Positions 7,752 through 16,640 of a stretch of DNA of 64,000 bases are shown in pieces. Numbering within the stretch: position 1 is the first letter of the stretch; each line of letters begins with the position of its first letter. A program made the translations under genes and the position numbers. The stretch comes from Desulfovulcanus ferrireducens. Lineage in GTDB: Bacteria > Desulfobacterota > Desulfovibrionia > Desulfovibrionales > Desulfonatronovibrionaceae. The stretch is from contig NZ_JAGUQP010000001.1 in NCBI RefSeq assembly GCF_018704065.1, forward strand, positions 179,368 to 243,367, written 5' to 3'. The notes under the pieces are model-generated. The model worked only from the letters and a program-made list of their open reading frames with translations, did no database searches and had not been told where the DNA came from.

Positions 7752-7768
7752 CCGGACATTCTGTCCGG
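7752..7768. promoter_or_regulatory. perfect palindrome, possible operator or terminator stem
   Basis: CCGGACA-TTC-TGTCCGG, a 7-bp perfect inverted repeat with a 3-nt centre, lies 118 bp ahead of the kinase start. It has no T-run after it on either strand, so an operator is more likely than a terminator. Alternative: leader hairpin of the kinase mRNA. Confidence 0.4.
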
Positions 7769-7886
7769 TTCCGAGGTATTTCTCCTCACTGAACAACATC
7801 GCTATAAGAAAATATAACATAAAATGACAGGGATTGAAACAAAAGCAACCAAAAAATTTGAGTTTTGAATTTTATATGGAGGAAAG

Positions 7887-10265
7887 ATGACTTTTTTTAA
7901 GTCTAAAAAGATACAGACCAAGTTTATATGCGGATTGACCTTAATCATGTTGAGCGTTGGGTTTTTTTTAGCTGCTACTCTTTATTTTCACTTAAAAAGC
8001 TTGCTAACATCCGAGGTTCAGCAAAAGGCACATCTTGTATTTGCCCAGGTTGATGCTGTCCAAAACTATGTTCGCCGTACACTCAGACCCCTGATGTATG
8101 AACTTTTGCCTAACAAGTTTTTACTTCAGGCCATGTCTACATCTTATGTTTCCCGCCAGATTATGGAGAACATGAATTTAATTAATGAGGATTTTTATTA
8201 TCGCCGAGTGGCCATTAATGCCAGGAATCCAAAATTTGAGGCCAACACCATTGAACTTGAGTTAATTAATCATTTTCGGAATAGTTCTGAAAGTGATTGG
8301 GAGGGATACAAAAAGATTAATGGAAATGAGTATTATTTAATGGCCAGACCGGTCAGGTTTGAAGAGAGCTGCATGCGCTGCCATGGTCATCCCCTGGATG
8401 CTCCAAAGGAGATATTAAATATTTATGGTTCCAAAAGAGGTTTTGGACATAAAGTCGGGGAACTTGCTGGGCTGGATGCTGTTGGAATTCCTGTTCAATC
8501 AGCTGTAACGCATATTCGTGAGGCCTCTGTTTCATACGCGTTGATGGTCTTTGCCGGTGGCATTTTTTTCTTTGCCGTAGTCAATGTCTTGTTTAATCGT
8601 CTGGTTGTACATAACTTACGAAGAATACTTGATATTTTTAAAACCTATTTTGACTATGATTACAAGCAAAAGAAACTAATAGAAAATATTGAAGTGGACG
8701 ATGAAATTGATGAAATTATTTATGCTACTGAGGATTTAGCCCAGCATTTGAGAAAGGCCAGAAAAGAATTACAAAACTATGCTCAGAACCTGGAAAGGAT
8801 GGTCAAGGAGCGGACCAAGGAATTGGCCCAGGAAGCTGAGGAAAGAAGGTTAGATGTAAATTTATTTGTCGAGCTTTTGTCGAGGTTGAATGTAAGCTTG
8901 AGTAGGGCGGATTTACTTTCTGCTTCCATGGAACTTATAGGCAAGCGTTTCCAGGTGGACCAGGTAACCTATATTTGTTCAATCGCCAGCCATTTTTTCT
9001 ATTCCTGGCCAGAAAAGGATAAGCCTCCCAGGCTACCCAAGAATTGGGAAATGCTGGTGGCTCAGAACCAGCCTGTGTTCGCTGAGGATCATTGTTATAT
9101 CCCTGTTCTATCCGGTGAGGCAGCCTGGGGGCTTTTGTGTCTTTTTTGGAACCAACCGGTGCGGATTTCAAGACAGATGCAGTCAGTACTCCTGGCCCTG
9201 GGTCAGCAATTGGCTATTGCTATTGAGAACCTCCAGGCACTTGATGAACTGCTTAAACAAAAAACCATGCTGCAATCAATTTTTGAAGGGATTTCTGATC
9301 CTCTGTTGCTCCTTGATGGTAACGGTTCGATAATAATGAAAAATTCTGCGGCAGATAAAGTCGTTCACCTTTTTGAAGTCTCTCATAAGAAGCCATCGTT
9401 GAAAACTATTGTTCTTGAACAGGCTGCTTTACTTAAAGAACAAGGGAGGGACCATGATCTTCCCTTAAGTAAAGAGTTAACAGTTGATTCTAGAATTTTT
9501 GTATTTAATTTTTATCCTTTAAAAGGTGCTGATAGAATTGTGCTGTATGTGCGCGATGTTACCAAGGAAAAAAATATGCTCGTTAAGATGCAGCAATCAG
9601 AAAAGATGATTGCCGTGGGTAGACTAGCTGCAGGATTGGCCCATGAGATTAATAACCCTCTGGGAGTAATTTTATGCTATGCTCAAATATTGAGAGGCAG
9701 CCTTGAAGATGAGCAGCAGATTAAAGATCTGAGCGTGATTATTAAACATACTAAAATGGCCCAGAAAGTTTTACAGGATTTACTTAACTTTGCCAGGCCC
9801 AAACAAGCGAAAAATACCGAGATTGACCTGGAAGAAGTGATTTCAGGGTTAATATCTGTGTTTAAAGTGCAGGCTGATATGCGCAAGGTGGAGTTCACCG
9901 CGCATATAGTTAAACCTTTACCTTTAATTGTCGCTGATAGAACAGCCCTCGAACAGGTTTTAACCAATTTGTTTTTAAACAGTTTGGATGCTGTTCCGTC
10001 AGGCACCGGGCGAATTGAGCTCAGGGTTGATATTGATAAAGAAAGTAATCGCATTGTGCTCAGTGTAAGGGATAACGGGCCAGGCATTGAGCTAGAGGAA
10101 AAGGCAAAGATCTTTGATCCCTTTTATACGACAAAAGAGCCAGGCAAGGGAACAGGACTTGGACTGGCTGTTGTTTATACCCTGGTTGAGGAAATGGGTG
10201 GAGAAATCAGGGTTAGAAATGACAATGGAGCTGTTTTTGAAGTGCTGTTTAATTGTGTTTGTTAA
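7887..10265 (+). CDS. membrane sensor histidine kinase with CxxCH (heme) sensory domain
   Basis: A 792-aa sensor. TM1 (about 14-37) and TM2 (about 217-237) flank a periplasmic domain of the Tll0287/DUF3365 type. That domain holds a c-type heme motif, C162-M-R-C165-H166, followed by GHP. A HAMP-like and coiled-coil linker, a GAF-like domain (about 325-450) and a PAS-like domain (about 457-560) follow. HisKA has phospho-acceptor H586 (AAGLAHEINNP), and the HATPase carries DNGPG and GTGLGL. A GGAGGAAAG ribosome site precedes the ATG. It is followed 80 bp later by the NtrC-class regulator and should phosphorylate it. A redox or gas ligand at the heme is likely but inferred. Confidence 0.88.
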   Translation: MTFFKSKKIQTKFICGLTLIMLSVGFFLAATLYFHLKSLLTSEVQQKAHLVFAQVDAVQNYVRRTLRPLMYELLPNKFLLQAMSTSYVSRQIMENMNLINEDFYYRRVAINARNPKFEANTIELELINHFRNSSESDWEGYKKINGNEYYLMARPVRFEESCMRCHGHPLDAPKEILNIYGSKRGFGHKVGELAGLDAVGIPVQSAVTHIREASVSYALMVFAGGIFFFAVVNVLFNRLVVHNLRRILDIFKTYFDYDYKQKKLIENIEVDDEIDEIIYATEDLAQHLRKARKELQNYAQNLERMVKERTKELAQEAEERRLDVNLFVELLSRLNVSLSRADLLSASMELIGKRFQVDQVTYICSIASHFFYSWPEKDKPPRLPKNWEMLVAQNQPVFAEDHCYIPVLSGEAAWGLLCLFWNQPVRISRQMQSVLLALGQQLAIAIENLQALDELLKQKTMLQSIFEGISDPLLLLDGNGSIIMKNSAADKVVHLFEVSHKKPSLKTIVLEQAALLKEQGRDHDLPLSKELTVDSRIFVFNFYPLKGADRIVLYVRDVTKEKNMLVKMQQSEKMIAVGRLAAGLAHEINNPLGVILCYAQILRGSLEDEQQIKDLSVIIKHTKMAQKVLQDLLNFARPKQAKNTEIDLEEVISGLISVFKVQADMRKVEFTAHIVKPLPLIVADRTALEQVLTNLFLNSLDAVPSGTGRIELRVDIDKESNRIVLSVRDNGPGIELEEKAKIFDPFYTTKEPGKGTGLGLAVVYTLVEEMGGEIRVRNDNGAVFEVLFNCVC

Positions 10266-10345
10266 GTTTATTGGATAGGGACAAGTGGCTAAGTCGTCCT
10301 TGGGTCAACTTTAACCGATCGCGGAATAATTAATCTTGGAGCGTC

Positions 10346-11734
10346 ATGGAAAAAAAGTTTGGTGTTTTAATCGTTGATGATCAAGAAGATTTTGCACACG
10401 GTCTGTGTAGGTTGATTGGAAGCCAGTACCCTGATCTGGTTTGTTTTGCTGTAAGATCAGGAGATGAGGCATTGGATATTCTGGAGAGAGAGTCTATTGC
10501 CCTGATGATAACAGACCTACGCATGCCGGAAATGGATGGATTACAGCTTCTGGACAGAACTCTGGAGATTGAACCGACTGTCAGTGTGGTCTTACTCACA
10601 GGATACGGCAGCGTGGAGACTGCTGTACAGGCTTTGAAGGCAGGTGCTTATGATTTTTTGACCAAACCCATTGATCAAGATCTGCTGTTTCGGGTTGTGG
10701 AAAAGGGGGTGGAGCGTAGCAGGCTGCTCAGGGAGAATTTTCGTCTGAAATCTCTGGCTGGAGAATGTGAACTGGACCAGGTCATAATAGGTCAGAGTAA
10801 AAGTGTTCAGAGGTTAAAGGAAACAATCTGTGCTGTAGCAGGATCTGACTATACAGTACTTATTCTGGGTGAATCCGGTGTAGGTAAGGAATTAGTGGCC
10901 AAAATGGTACATAAATTGAGTCCACGGGCCAATAAGCCACTTGTTAGTGTCAACTGTCCTGCTATCCCTAGTGAACTCTTGGAAAGTGAGCTCTTTGGTC
11001 ATGTTAAAGGTGCATTTACCGGCGCAAACAGAAACAGGAAAGGGCTGTTTCTGGCAGCCAATGGGGGAAGTATCCTTCTTGATGAAATTGGGGATATTTC
11101 ACCACAAATCCAGACCAAATTATTGCGGGTCTTGCAGGATCAGGAAATCAGGCCAGTAGGTTCGTCTACAGCCCACAAGGTGAATGTACGTATTCTGGCC
11201 TCTACCAATCAGGATTTGGAAAGCAAGATAAAAGATAATAGTTTTCGCGAGGACTTGTATTATCGTTTGAATGTATTGACTATTGAGGTACCTCCTTTGC
11301 GAGAGAGAAAAGAAGACATTCCTCTTCTGGCCCAGCACTTTGTTTTAAAAACATGCCAGGAGTTAAATATTCCGCCCAAAGAGATCAGTCCGGAAGTTAT
11401 GGCCTGGCTCAGTATCCAGGAATGGCCCGGGAATATTCGCGAACTGATCAACTTTGTCAGACGTCTGGTTGTCTTTTCAAGCAGGGATACCATTGATATG
11501 CCGGTTTTGTCCCTGGTAACTAAAGGAAACGGGGAAAAATCCATAGAATTGAAACCCTATAAACAGGCCAAGGCCGAGGTTATAGATAATTTTACGCGCA
11601 ATTATGTCACAGTGCTCATGCGCAAGACAAAAGGCAATATCTCTGAGGCAGCAAGAATGAGTGGATTGGAAAGGGTTTCCTTACAAAAAATTTTAAAGAG
11701 ACTAAATATTAATGCCCAGGAGTTTAAACAGTGA
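10346..11734 (+). CDS. sigma-54-dependent response regulator, NtrC class
   Basis: A 462-aa activator with three domains. The receiver has phospho-acceptor D57 (TDLRMPEMDG). The AAA+ domain has Walker A GESGVGKE (about 175-182), the sigma-54 contact loop GAFTGA (222-227) and a GSILLDEIGD Walker B. A C-terminal Fis-type helix-turn-helix ends the protein (NISEAARMSGL, about 430-445). It is paired with the upstream heme-motif kinase. The only consensus RpoN promoter seen in the window is in front of the divergent yeiH operon, so that operon is the most likely target. Confidence 0.92.
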   Translation: MEKKFGVLIVDDQEDFAHGLCRLIGSQYPDLVCFAVRSGDEALDILERESIALMITDLRMPEMDGLQLLDRTLEIEPTVSVVLLTGYGSVETAVQALKAGAYDFLTKPIDQDLLFRVVEKGVERSRLLRENFRLKSLAGECELDQVIIGQSKSVQRLKETICAVAGSDYTVLILGESGVGKELVAKMVHKLSPRANKPLVSVNCPAIPSELLESELFGHVKGAFTGANRNRKGLFLAANGGSILLDEIGDISPQIQTKLLRVLQDQEIRPVGSSTAHKVNVRILASTNQDLESKIKDNSFREDLYYRLNVLTIEVPPLRERKEDIPLLAQHFVLKTCQELNIPPKEISPEVMAWLSIQEWPGNIRELINFVRRLVVFSSRDTIDMPVLSLVTKGNGEKSIELKPYKQAKAEVIDNFTRNYVTVLMRKTKGNISEAARMSGLERVSLQKILKRLNINAQEFKQ

Positions 11735-11853
11735 TTTTCTTGCTGATCTCCTTGGTTGGGTTTGGGTTACTAGAGGCTAAGAAAGCCTTCTGTTTTGGGG
11801 GAAATCATGATTAGTAAAGTTGATTCTGAAGTGCAGACAAGGAGTGTCTTGTA

Positions 11854-12336
11854 ATGGTTGAAGAAAGCAGGGTATTGCTTTTGGCTGAACTTTTAGTCCG
11901 TAAAAAGTGGACTCTGTCCACGGCTGAATCTTGTACAGGTGGACTCTTGGGTCACACCCTGACCAATATCCCTGGTAGCTCAAACTGGTATGTCGGCGGG
12001 GTTATTACTTATGCCAATGAAATGAAGATTTCTCTTTTAAATGTAGAAGCCGAGGTTATTGAAAAATATGGCGCTGTAAGTGAAGCCTGTGTGCTCCAGA
12101 TGGTGCGTGGAGTATGCAACCTAGCCAACTCTCAGGTAGGGGTAGCCATTTCAGGCATTGCCGGGCCAGGCGGAGGAACAGAAGATAAACCAGTAGGTAC
12201 AGTGTTTATGGCCTGGCAGGTAGGAAATAGACATTGGGCGAAAAGGTTTAACTTTTCCGGAGACAGGCAGGAGGTTAAGTTACAAAGTGTGCAACAGGCC
12301 ATTGAAGGGTTGGTAAGTGGGTTGATGTGTAAGTAA
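11854..12336 (+). CDS. pncC: nicotinamide-nucleotide amidase (CinA C-terminal family)
   Basis: A 160-aa stand-alone CinA-C domain that deamidates NMN to nicotinate mononucleotide in pyridine nucleotide recycling. Family motifs are intact: STAESCTGGLLG, VGGVITYANEMK, and GIAGPGGGTEDKPVGTV. It is the usual length for the single-domain form. An AAGGAG site lies 9 bp before the ATG. The next gene starts within 16 bp. The 119 bp upstream hold only a short hydrophobic 27-codon frame overlapping the regulator stop, which I do not call. Confidence 0.88.
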   Translation: MVEESRVLLLAELLVRKKWTLSTAESCTGGLLGHTLTNIPGSSNWYVGGVITYANEMKISLLNVEAEVIEKYGAVSEACVLQMVRGVCNLANSQVGVAISGIAGPGGGTEDKPVGTVFMAWQVGNRHWAKRFNFSGDRQEVKLQSVQQAIEGLVSGLMCK

Positions 12337-12351
12337 GTGAGAGAGGGGAAA

Positions 12352-12903
12352 ATGCGTTTGTTTATTGGTATTTCGGTACCCGAAGCATATCAACAAAAGC
12401 TGCAGGAAGTTCAGGACAAGTGGAAAAACCGTTTTAAATCCAGACTATCCTGGACCAAGAAAGGCAATTGGCATTTGACGTTGAAGTTTTTAGGAGAGGT
12501 AGAAGAGGCAGACCTGCAGGGGATAAAGAATGCCCTTGATAAGATTCATCTTCGTTCGGCCTGGTTAAAGGGTGGGCAAGCAGGATATTTTGCCAGTAGA
12601 AATGGAATTCGAGTGCTTTGGCTGGGGCTTTCAGGTGAAGTAGGTGTGCTTGAAGACTGGGCCAGAGAAATTGAAGAAGAGTTTTATGCTCTAGGTTTTA
12701 GTAAAGAGAACAGGCCGTTTCATCCTCATTTGACCATCGCCCGCGTGAAAAGGTTTTCGGATCATGATCCCTGGACCGAGTTTAGGGAATATGTTTCCGG
12801 ACTTGAGTGGCCTGACTTCAAGGTACAGAGGATAAATTTGTGGCAGAGCAAGTTAACTCCCAATGGGCCTGTGTATAAACTGGTCTATTCGATTAAAGGT
12901 TAA
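12352..12903 (+). CDS. thpR: RNA 2',3'-cyclic phosphodiesterase (2H family)
   Basis: A 183-aa 2H phosphoesterase that opens 2',3'-cyclic phosphates on RNA. Both catalytic tetrapeptides are present: HLTL in NWHLTLKFLGEV (about residue 38) and HLTI in HPHLTIARVKR (about 127). I use the ATG preceded by GAGAGGGG. An in-frame GTG 15 bases upstream abuts the pncC stop and is less likely. Probably co-transcribed with pncC. Confidence 0.88.
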   Translation: MRLFIGISVPEAYQQKLQEVQDKWKNRFKSRLSWTKKGNWHLTLKFLGEVEEADLQGIKNALDKIHLRSAWLKGGQAGYFASRNGIRVLWLGLSGEVGVLEDWAREIEEEFYALGFSKENRPFHPHLTIARVKRFSDHDPWTEFREYVSGLEWPDFKVQRINLWQSKLTPNGPVYKLVYSIKG

Positions 12904-12938
12904 GCCCGTGCCCCAGATTCTAGCCTCTTAACCTTTAA
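12892..12938. terminator. bidirectional hairpin between thpR and a convergent gene
   Basis: TTAAAGGTTAAG near the thpR stop pairs with CTTAACCTTTAA about 25 bp later, between convergent genes. It can serve either strand. The loop is long and T-tracts are short, so its strength is uncertain. Confidence 0.55.
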
Positions 12939-12939
12939 A

Positions 12940-13401
12940 TTAAATATAGTCACCACGGTTGAACTTGATTTCTTCCGTGGTCGTCATAATTTCCAGCTCT
13001 TCTAGAATAGATCTAAGTTCAGGTTTTTGGGAAGTTAGATTGATATTTTCTTTTAACTCATTAATTTGCCCGGATATTTCCTGTAAAGTGGCATAGAGCC
13101 CGCGTAGGTCAGCCTGGGGGTTCTCCAACCCGGCGGCATAATTTTCCCATTTGCTTAAAAGTTGATCAACCTGTTCCATAAGACTAGTTTCCACGGGTTG
13201 ATGGTTTAACAGGGCTGGCGAGAGTATGGGGTTTATTGATGGAGCTGAGATACCCGTCGAGCCAGAGACCCCACTGGAAGATACAGGTTTGGCACTTAAT
13301 TCCTGGTTTAAGATTTTTGAGAAATCGTCCGCGGTCTTACTTTTTTGAGTTTTATTTTGTTCACTAATTAGTTTAGCAACTTGTTCCGGATTTATTTTCA
13401 T
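12940..13401 (-). CDS. hypothetical protein, C-terminal coiled-coil character
   Basis: An unrecognised 153-aa soluble protein. Residues 1-35 are polar and helix-forming (MKINPEQVAKLISEQNK). Residues 38-70 are a Ser/Pro/Gly-rich low-complexity linker. Residues 72-145 are heptad-like helix (EQVDQLLSKWENYAAGLE, LQEISGQINELKENI). There is no signal peptide or membrane segment. It stands alone on the minus strand, convergent with thpR. The architecture resembles flagellar or secretion accessory proteins, but no motif proves that. Confidence 0.65.
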   Translation of the reverse strand: MKINPEQVAKLISEQNKTQKSKTADDFSKILNQELSAKPVSSSGVSGSTGISAPSINPILSPALLNHQPVETSLMEQVDQLLSKWENYAAGLENPQADLRGLYATLQEISGQINELKENINLTSQKPELRSILEELEIMTTTEEIKFNRGDYI

Positions 13402-13656
13402 GGCTATCCCCTTTGGAAAATTTTTCCCTTTTGGGTTGGTTAAAATCGATAAAGCAATAATTTTGCCAAGTGTACTTTTTTAGCAGGTCTGAGTCAAATT
13501 AAGCTTTAACAAATATCTAAGGGTTAAAGCTAAGCCGACTTTATAGGTTCTAATCATGAATTGCGTCTGCAAGGAATCCATAAAATGGATAACGTAATCC
13601 ATACTACTCAATAAAACATAAAACAACAAACTCAAAAAACTCATAAAAGGGACTCA

Positions 13657-14283
13657 ATGAACCTGATAAAGGATGCCATAAACACAGCCATAGATATTAT
13701 TCGGCAGGGTGGGATAATTGTTTATCCTACCGAGACTTTTTTGGGCCTGGGAGGAAATGGCCTTGAGCTGAGCGTGGTACAACGAATCCAGGCGCTCAAG
13801 AAACGGCCGGCGCATAAGCCCCTACCTTTGATCATAGGCGGCCTGGGACAATTGGAGGAAATATGTTATTTGACCCCGTTTAGTTTGGAGCTGGCCAGAG
13901 ATTTTTGGCCGGGCCCATTGTCCATTCTATTTCGGGCCAAAGAAATAATCCCTTTTGGAGTCAAAGATGCCGCCGGAATGGTCTCAGTTCGTTTGACCCC
14001 TCATCCGGTGGCCAGGCAACTTTGCACTTTTTCCGGATATCCTCTTATTGCTACTAGTGCCAACTTAAGCGGAAAACCACCCTGTACCTTGTGTAGTGAT
14101 TTGGATCCTGAAGTCCTCGAAAAAGTCGACTTCGTTTTGGATGTGCCTCCGGAGCCAACCGGTGAACTACCGTCCACTCTGGTTCGCATGTTGGGAGGAA
14201 AAGAAATCGAAATCTTGCGACATGGTGTTATAAGCGAAGGAGAGTTGAGTCAAAAAGGGTATAAAGTAGTGCGTAAGGCATAA
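13657..14283 (+). CDS. tsaC: L-threonylcarbamoyladenylate synthase (YrdC/Sua5 family)
   Basis: A 208-aa YrdC-fold enzyme that makes threonylcarbamoyl-AMP for t6A37 in ANN-decoding tRNAs. Conserved elements are GGIIVYPTETFLGLGGNG, KKRPAHKPLPLII, WPGPLSILF, and ATSANLSGKPP. It lacks the extra Sua5 C-terminal domain. The usual YPTET-YGLGC reads YPTETFLGLGG. The stop codon is immediately followed by the left end of a family A repeat element. Confidence 0.9.
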   Translation: MNLIKDAINTAIDIIRQGGIIVYPTETFLGLGGNGLELSVVQRIQALKKRPAHKPLPLIIGGLGQLEEICYLTPFSLELARDFWPGPLSILFRAKEIIPFGVKDAAGMVSVRLTPHPVARQLCTFSGYPLIATSANLSGKPPCTLCSDLDPEVLEKVDFVLDVPPEPTGELPSTLVRMLGGKEIEILRHGVISEGELSQKGYKVVRKA

Positions 14284-14757
14284 GCGGCTGTGGCCGAACC
14301 TTTTTATCAACTTAATTTCCATGGTTTATTCCAGTCTTGGTTCCTTTCATGCTGGTACAAAGCCTTGGACCCTTCTAGCACTTGCTTGCGGACAGAGCGT
14401 AATGGGATATTTTGAGTAAGCGAATAGTCTTTTAATTATACCTAAGTTGAGCGATTTTCACTCAATGGGTAGAGATTGCCACGGACAGCTTCGCTGCCCT
14501 CGCAATGACAATCTCGCCCCTGTCATTGCGAGTGGAACAAAGTGTAGCGAAGCAATCTCAAAGTTTGAACTGCAAAATAATCGCTCAATTTAAACTATAG
14601 ATAGTTATCGTAGGGCTCGCAAGATATTTATCTTTGTCGCCCCGATGCTCTGTTTTTCCGCAAGCTTCGTTGAGATTGGGTTACCCAAGTCGTTTGTAAT
14701 GCATTTCAGAAACCAGGACTTTCAATCAGCGCTAACAGGGTTTGGCCACGGGCTCAT
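14284..14757 (-). repeat. family A foldback repeat, interrupted copy
   Basis: This copy runs in the opposite orientation to the one at 46.6 kb. It shares blocks such as CATGGTTTATTCCAGT, CATGCTGGTACAAAG, GCGGACAGAGC, ATGCTCTGTTTT-CCGCAAGCTTCGTT and GTTTGGCCAC. It begins directly after the tsaC stop. Positions about 14441-14597 are a separate inserted element. Confidence 0.88.
14441..14597 (+). repeat. family B MITE-like element inserted in family A copy
   Basis: The element runs between CCTAAGTTGAGCGATTTT at its left end and AATCGCTCAATTTAAAC at its right. It contains palindromic GCTGCCCTCGCAATGAC and CATTGCGAG...GCAATCTCA blocks. A TA dinucleotide flanks both sides (14439-14440 and about 14598-14599). 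The uninterrupted family A copy at 46.6 kb shows the joined site. Boundaries are accurate to about 4 nt. Confidence 0.8.
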
Positions 14758-14998
14758 AGGGTGCATCATGGGGGTTCAAAAAATTTAACCGTTTCTTTGG
14801 TAGTGATTGTGAGGTTACCGCTTGAGTTTATTAACAAATCTACTTTAATCTACATTTAAGATTAAATTTTTGGTTTAAATTTTTGAACCAGTGTTGGGGC
14901 CGGATTGATTTGGTAACTTATTGAAAAATAAAGAAAAGAATAAGTTTTGTGTGTTGGCCCTGTTTTTGCTTGTAGATTGATATCTTCCTCCTTTTACC

Positions 14999-15045
14999 AA
15001 AGCCGGCTTTCTCTTTCTTTTTTTGGATATGGGAAAGCCGGCTTT
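14999..15045 (-). terminator. double palindrome, likely terminator for GT9 gene
   Basis: Two copies of the self-complementary 12-mer AAAGCCGGCTTT (14999-15010 and 15034-15045) flank a TTTCTTTTTTT tract, just past the stop of the minus-strand glycosyltransferase. They can pair with each other over 12 bp. The arrangement fits termination but lacks a classic T-run on the minus strand. Confidence 0.5.
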
Positions 15046-15057
15046 ATATTTGTGTAT

Positions 15058-16035
15058 TTATGTTTTCTGGAAAGGTGCAGCAGCTAATCTTTCCAAGTTT
15101 TCAACATCCCTCTCTCCCAATTTTCCTAGTATCTTCCTTGCTGTTGCTAGAACGCTCCGGACTTTTATTTCCGCCATGCATTCAGGTGCGGGGCAAGATA
15201 TCTTGCCTAAATCTGAGCAGGGGGCACATCCTTTAGGGCTGGTTAAGATGTGCATGCCTTGCGGTGCCCACTGTTTGGGCGAGGTAGGGCCGAATAGGGA
15301 TATGCCCGGAATGCCCATGTACCCGGCTAGATGCAAGGGGCCGGAGTCATTGCCAATAACCATTTTGGCCCGGGCCAAAATGTCGAGCAATTGGTTGAAG
15401 TCTTGTGGGGTGACAACAGGAAAATCATTGATTGTCAATTTTCTTTCAACTTCCACAGGTCCGAGCACAAACCGTATGTTTTCTTTATCTTTTTGCAGGT
15501 TTTTTGCTAACATAAAAAAGCTATGCAGAGGCCAGTTTTTAGCAGGATGCCCTGAGCCGGGAAAAATAATAATGCTCTCTGGTTTTAGCGTGGGTAAATA
15601 CAGATTTTGCCAGGCAAAAAGCCAGTTGTCATCCCAGATAAGTCCTAATGATTTTAATTTCCGGGCATAAACTTCGCGGACATGATTTTTACGGTTTAAG
15701 TCAATGCCTGTTAAAAAAATAAGGTTGGGATGAATTATTTTTATGATTCTTTGTTTTAGGCCAAACCAGAAAATCAGAGTATCTTTAAAGGTATCTGGCC
15801 ACGAGGGGGCCGAGTAAAGACTTTGGACTGCTTTCCTGGTCATAGGGTCAGCCCTATTTATGCCCATCTTTTCTATCCAGGGGAGGTAAATCTCCCGGCC
15901 CGCCCAAAAGACTTTTGTTCGGCTAAAGTTTTGCTTTATATTCCAGATAGTTGGCCAGGCCAGTAAAAAATCACCTAAAGCCCCATTGTGGACAATAATT
16001 ATCTTGCAAGCTTGGTTTATTTCATTTAAAAACAT
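15058..16035 (-). CDS. glycosyltransferase family 9 (heptosyltransferase-like)
   Basis: A 325-aa GT-B fold protein of the ADP-heptose:LPS heptosyltransferase family. It is expected to add a heptose or related sugar to lipopolysaccharide core on the cytoplasmic face. Visible features are an N-terminal IIIVHNGALGDFLLAWP loop, the mid-protein PGSGHPAKNWP segment and the donor-binding MVIGNDSGPLHLAGYMGIPGISLFGPT. A late CAPCSDLGKISCPAPECM stretch has four cysteines, common in this family. It stands alone on the minus strand; acceptor and donor are not determined. Confidence 0.85.
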   Translation of the reverse strand: MFLNEINQACKIIIVHNGALGDFLLAWPTIWNIKQNFSRTKVFWAGREIYLPWIEKMGINRADPMTRKAVQSLYSAPSWPDTFKDTLIFWFGLKQRIIKIIHPNLIFLTGIDLNRKNHVREVYARKLKSLGLIWDDNWLFAWQNLYLPTLKPESIIIFPGSGHPAKNWPLHSFFMLAKNLQKDKENIRFVLGPVEVERKLTINDFPVVTPQDFNQLLDILARAKMVIGNDSGPLHLAGYMGIPGISLFGPTSPKQWAPQGMHILTSPKGCAPCSDLGKISCPAPECMAEIKVRSVLATARKILGKLGERDVENLERLAAAPFQKT

Positions 16036-16064
16036 AATTTAATCTAAGAGTGTTAAACAGTTAA

Positions 16065-16091
16065 CGGCCATGAAAAGGCCGGGACTTTTTT
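16065..16091 (+). terminator. rho-independent-type hairpin upstream of Nudix gene
   Basis: CGGCC-ATGAAAA-GGCCG, then GGAC and TTTTTT. It reads on the plus strand, between the divergent GT9 and Nudix genes. It would stop antisense transcription across GT9, or act as an attenuator in the Nudix leader. Confidence 0.55.
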
Positions 16092-16173
16092 GTCGACCTC
16101 ACACTTGAAAAGGTTTCTGAAAATAGTTTAAGCGCTTTTGTCCGTTTTTAATTTTCGACCATTTTAACAAAAT

Positions 16174-16629
16174 ATGTCTTACTCTATATCCTGTCCTAAA
16201 TGTGGACAATCTATTCTTCATTATCGCAATCCGATTCCTACTGTTGATATTATTATTTTTTCTCCCCCCAAGCAGGTTGTCCTGATTGAGCGCAGGAACC
16301 CACCCCTTGGGTGGGCCTTACCAGGTGGATTTGTCGATTATGGAGAGTCTGTGGAGCAAGCTGCTCTGCGCGAGGCAAAGGAAGAGACCAACCTGGATGT
16401 AGTTTTAACAGGCCTTCTAGGTGTTTACTCTCATCCTCAGCGTGATCCCCGTTTTCATACCTTAAGTATTGTCTTTATGGCCAGTGCACAGGACTTAACT
16501 AGACTGAAAGCCAGTGATGATGCAAGACTAGCCAGATTGTTTTCCCTGGACGCGTTGCCTGAACTTGCTTTTGACCACGGTCAGATACTCAGGGATTTTG
16601 TAGCCTATCTTGAACGGTTCAAGGCTTAA
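16174..16629 (+). CDS. Nudix hydrolase
   Basis: A 151-aa Nudix-fold pyrophosphohydrolase. A short N-terminal zinc-ribbon-like start (CPKCGQ) precedes the fold. The Nudix box is complete: [10 protein letters not shown], then REAKEETNL, matching GX5EX7REUXEEXGU except for the last Gly. The substrate is unknown; ADP-ribose or nucleotide sugars are common for this subgroup. It is followed 11 bp later by the ROK kinase. No good ribosome-binding site is visible before the ATG. Confidence 0.88.
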   Translation: MSYSISCPKCGQSILHYRNPIPTVDIIIFSPPKQVVLIERRNPPLGWALPGGFVDYGESVEQAALREAKEETNLDVVLTGLLGVYSHPQRDPRFHTLSIVFMASAQDLTRLKASDDARLARLFSLDALPELAFDHGQILRDFVAYLERFKA

Positions 16630-16640
16630 ATAGGAGAGCG

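Larger units (their letters stand above)
7444..7886. other. divergent regulatory region between yeiH-like gene and histidine kinase
   Basis: A 443-bp non-coding, AT-rich region. It contains a consensus sigma-54 promoter reading left, three AAACTTG/CAAGTTT motifs (7561-7567, 7652-7658, 7710-7716) and a perfect palindrome CCGGACA-TTC-TGTCCGG at 7752-7768. GTGTAAA (7557) and TTTACAC (7660) form a further inverted pair. No ORF is convincing. Confidence 0.7.
14284..15057. other. 774-bp intergenic region with nested repeats
   Basis: No gene is supported. The left 470 bp are a family A foldback element interrupted by a family B element. The right part is AT-rich without clear motifs, except two copies of the palindrome AAAGCCGGCTTT just before the convergent glycosyltransferase stop. 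Confidence 0.75.

Noticed and set aside
11735-11853. 27-codon hydrophobic leader-like frame starting GTG at the regulator stop
   Set aside because: No ribosome site and very short; overlap with TGA is likely chance.
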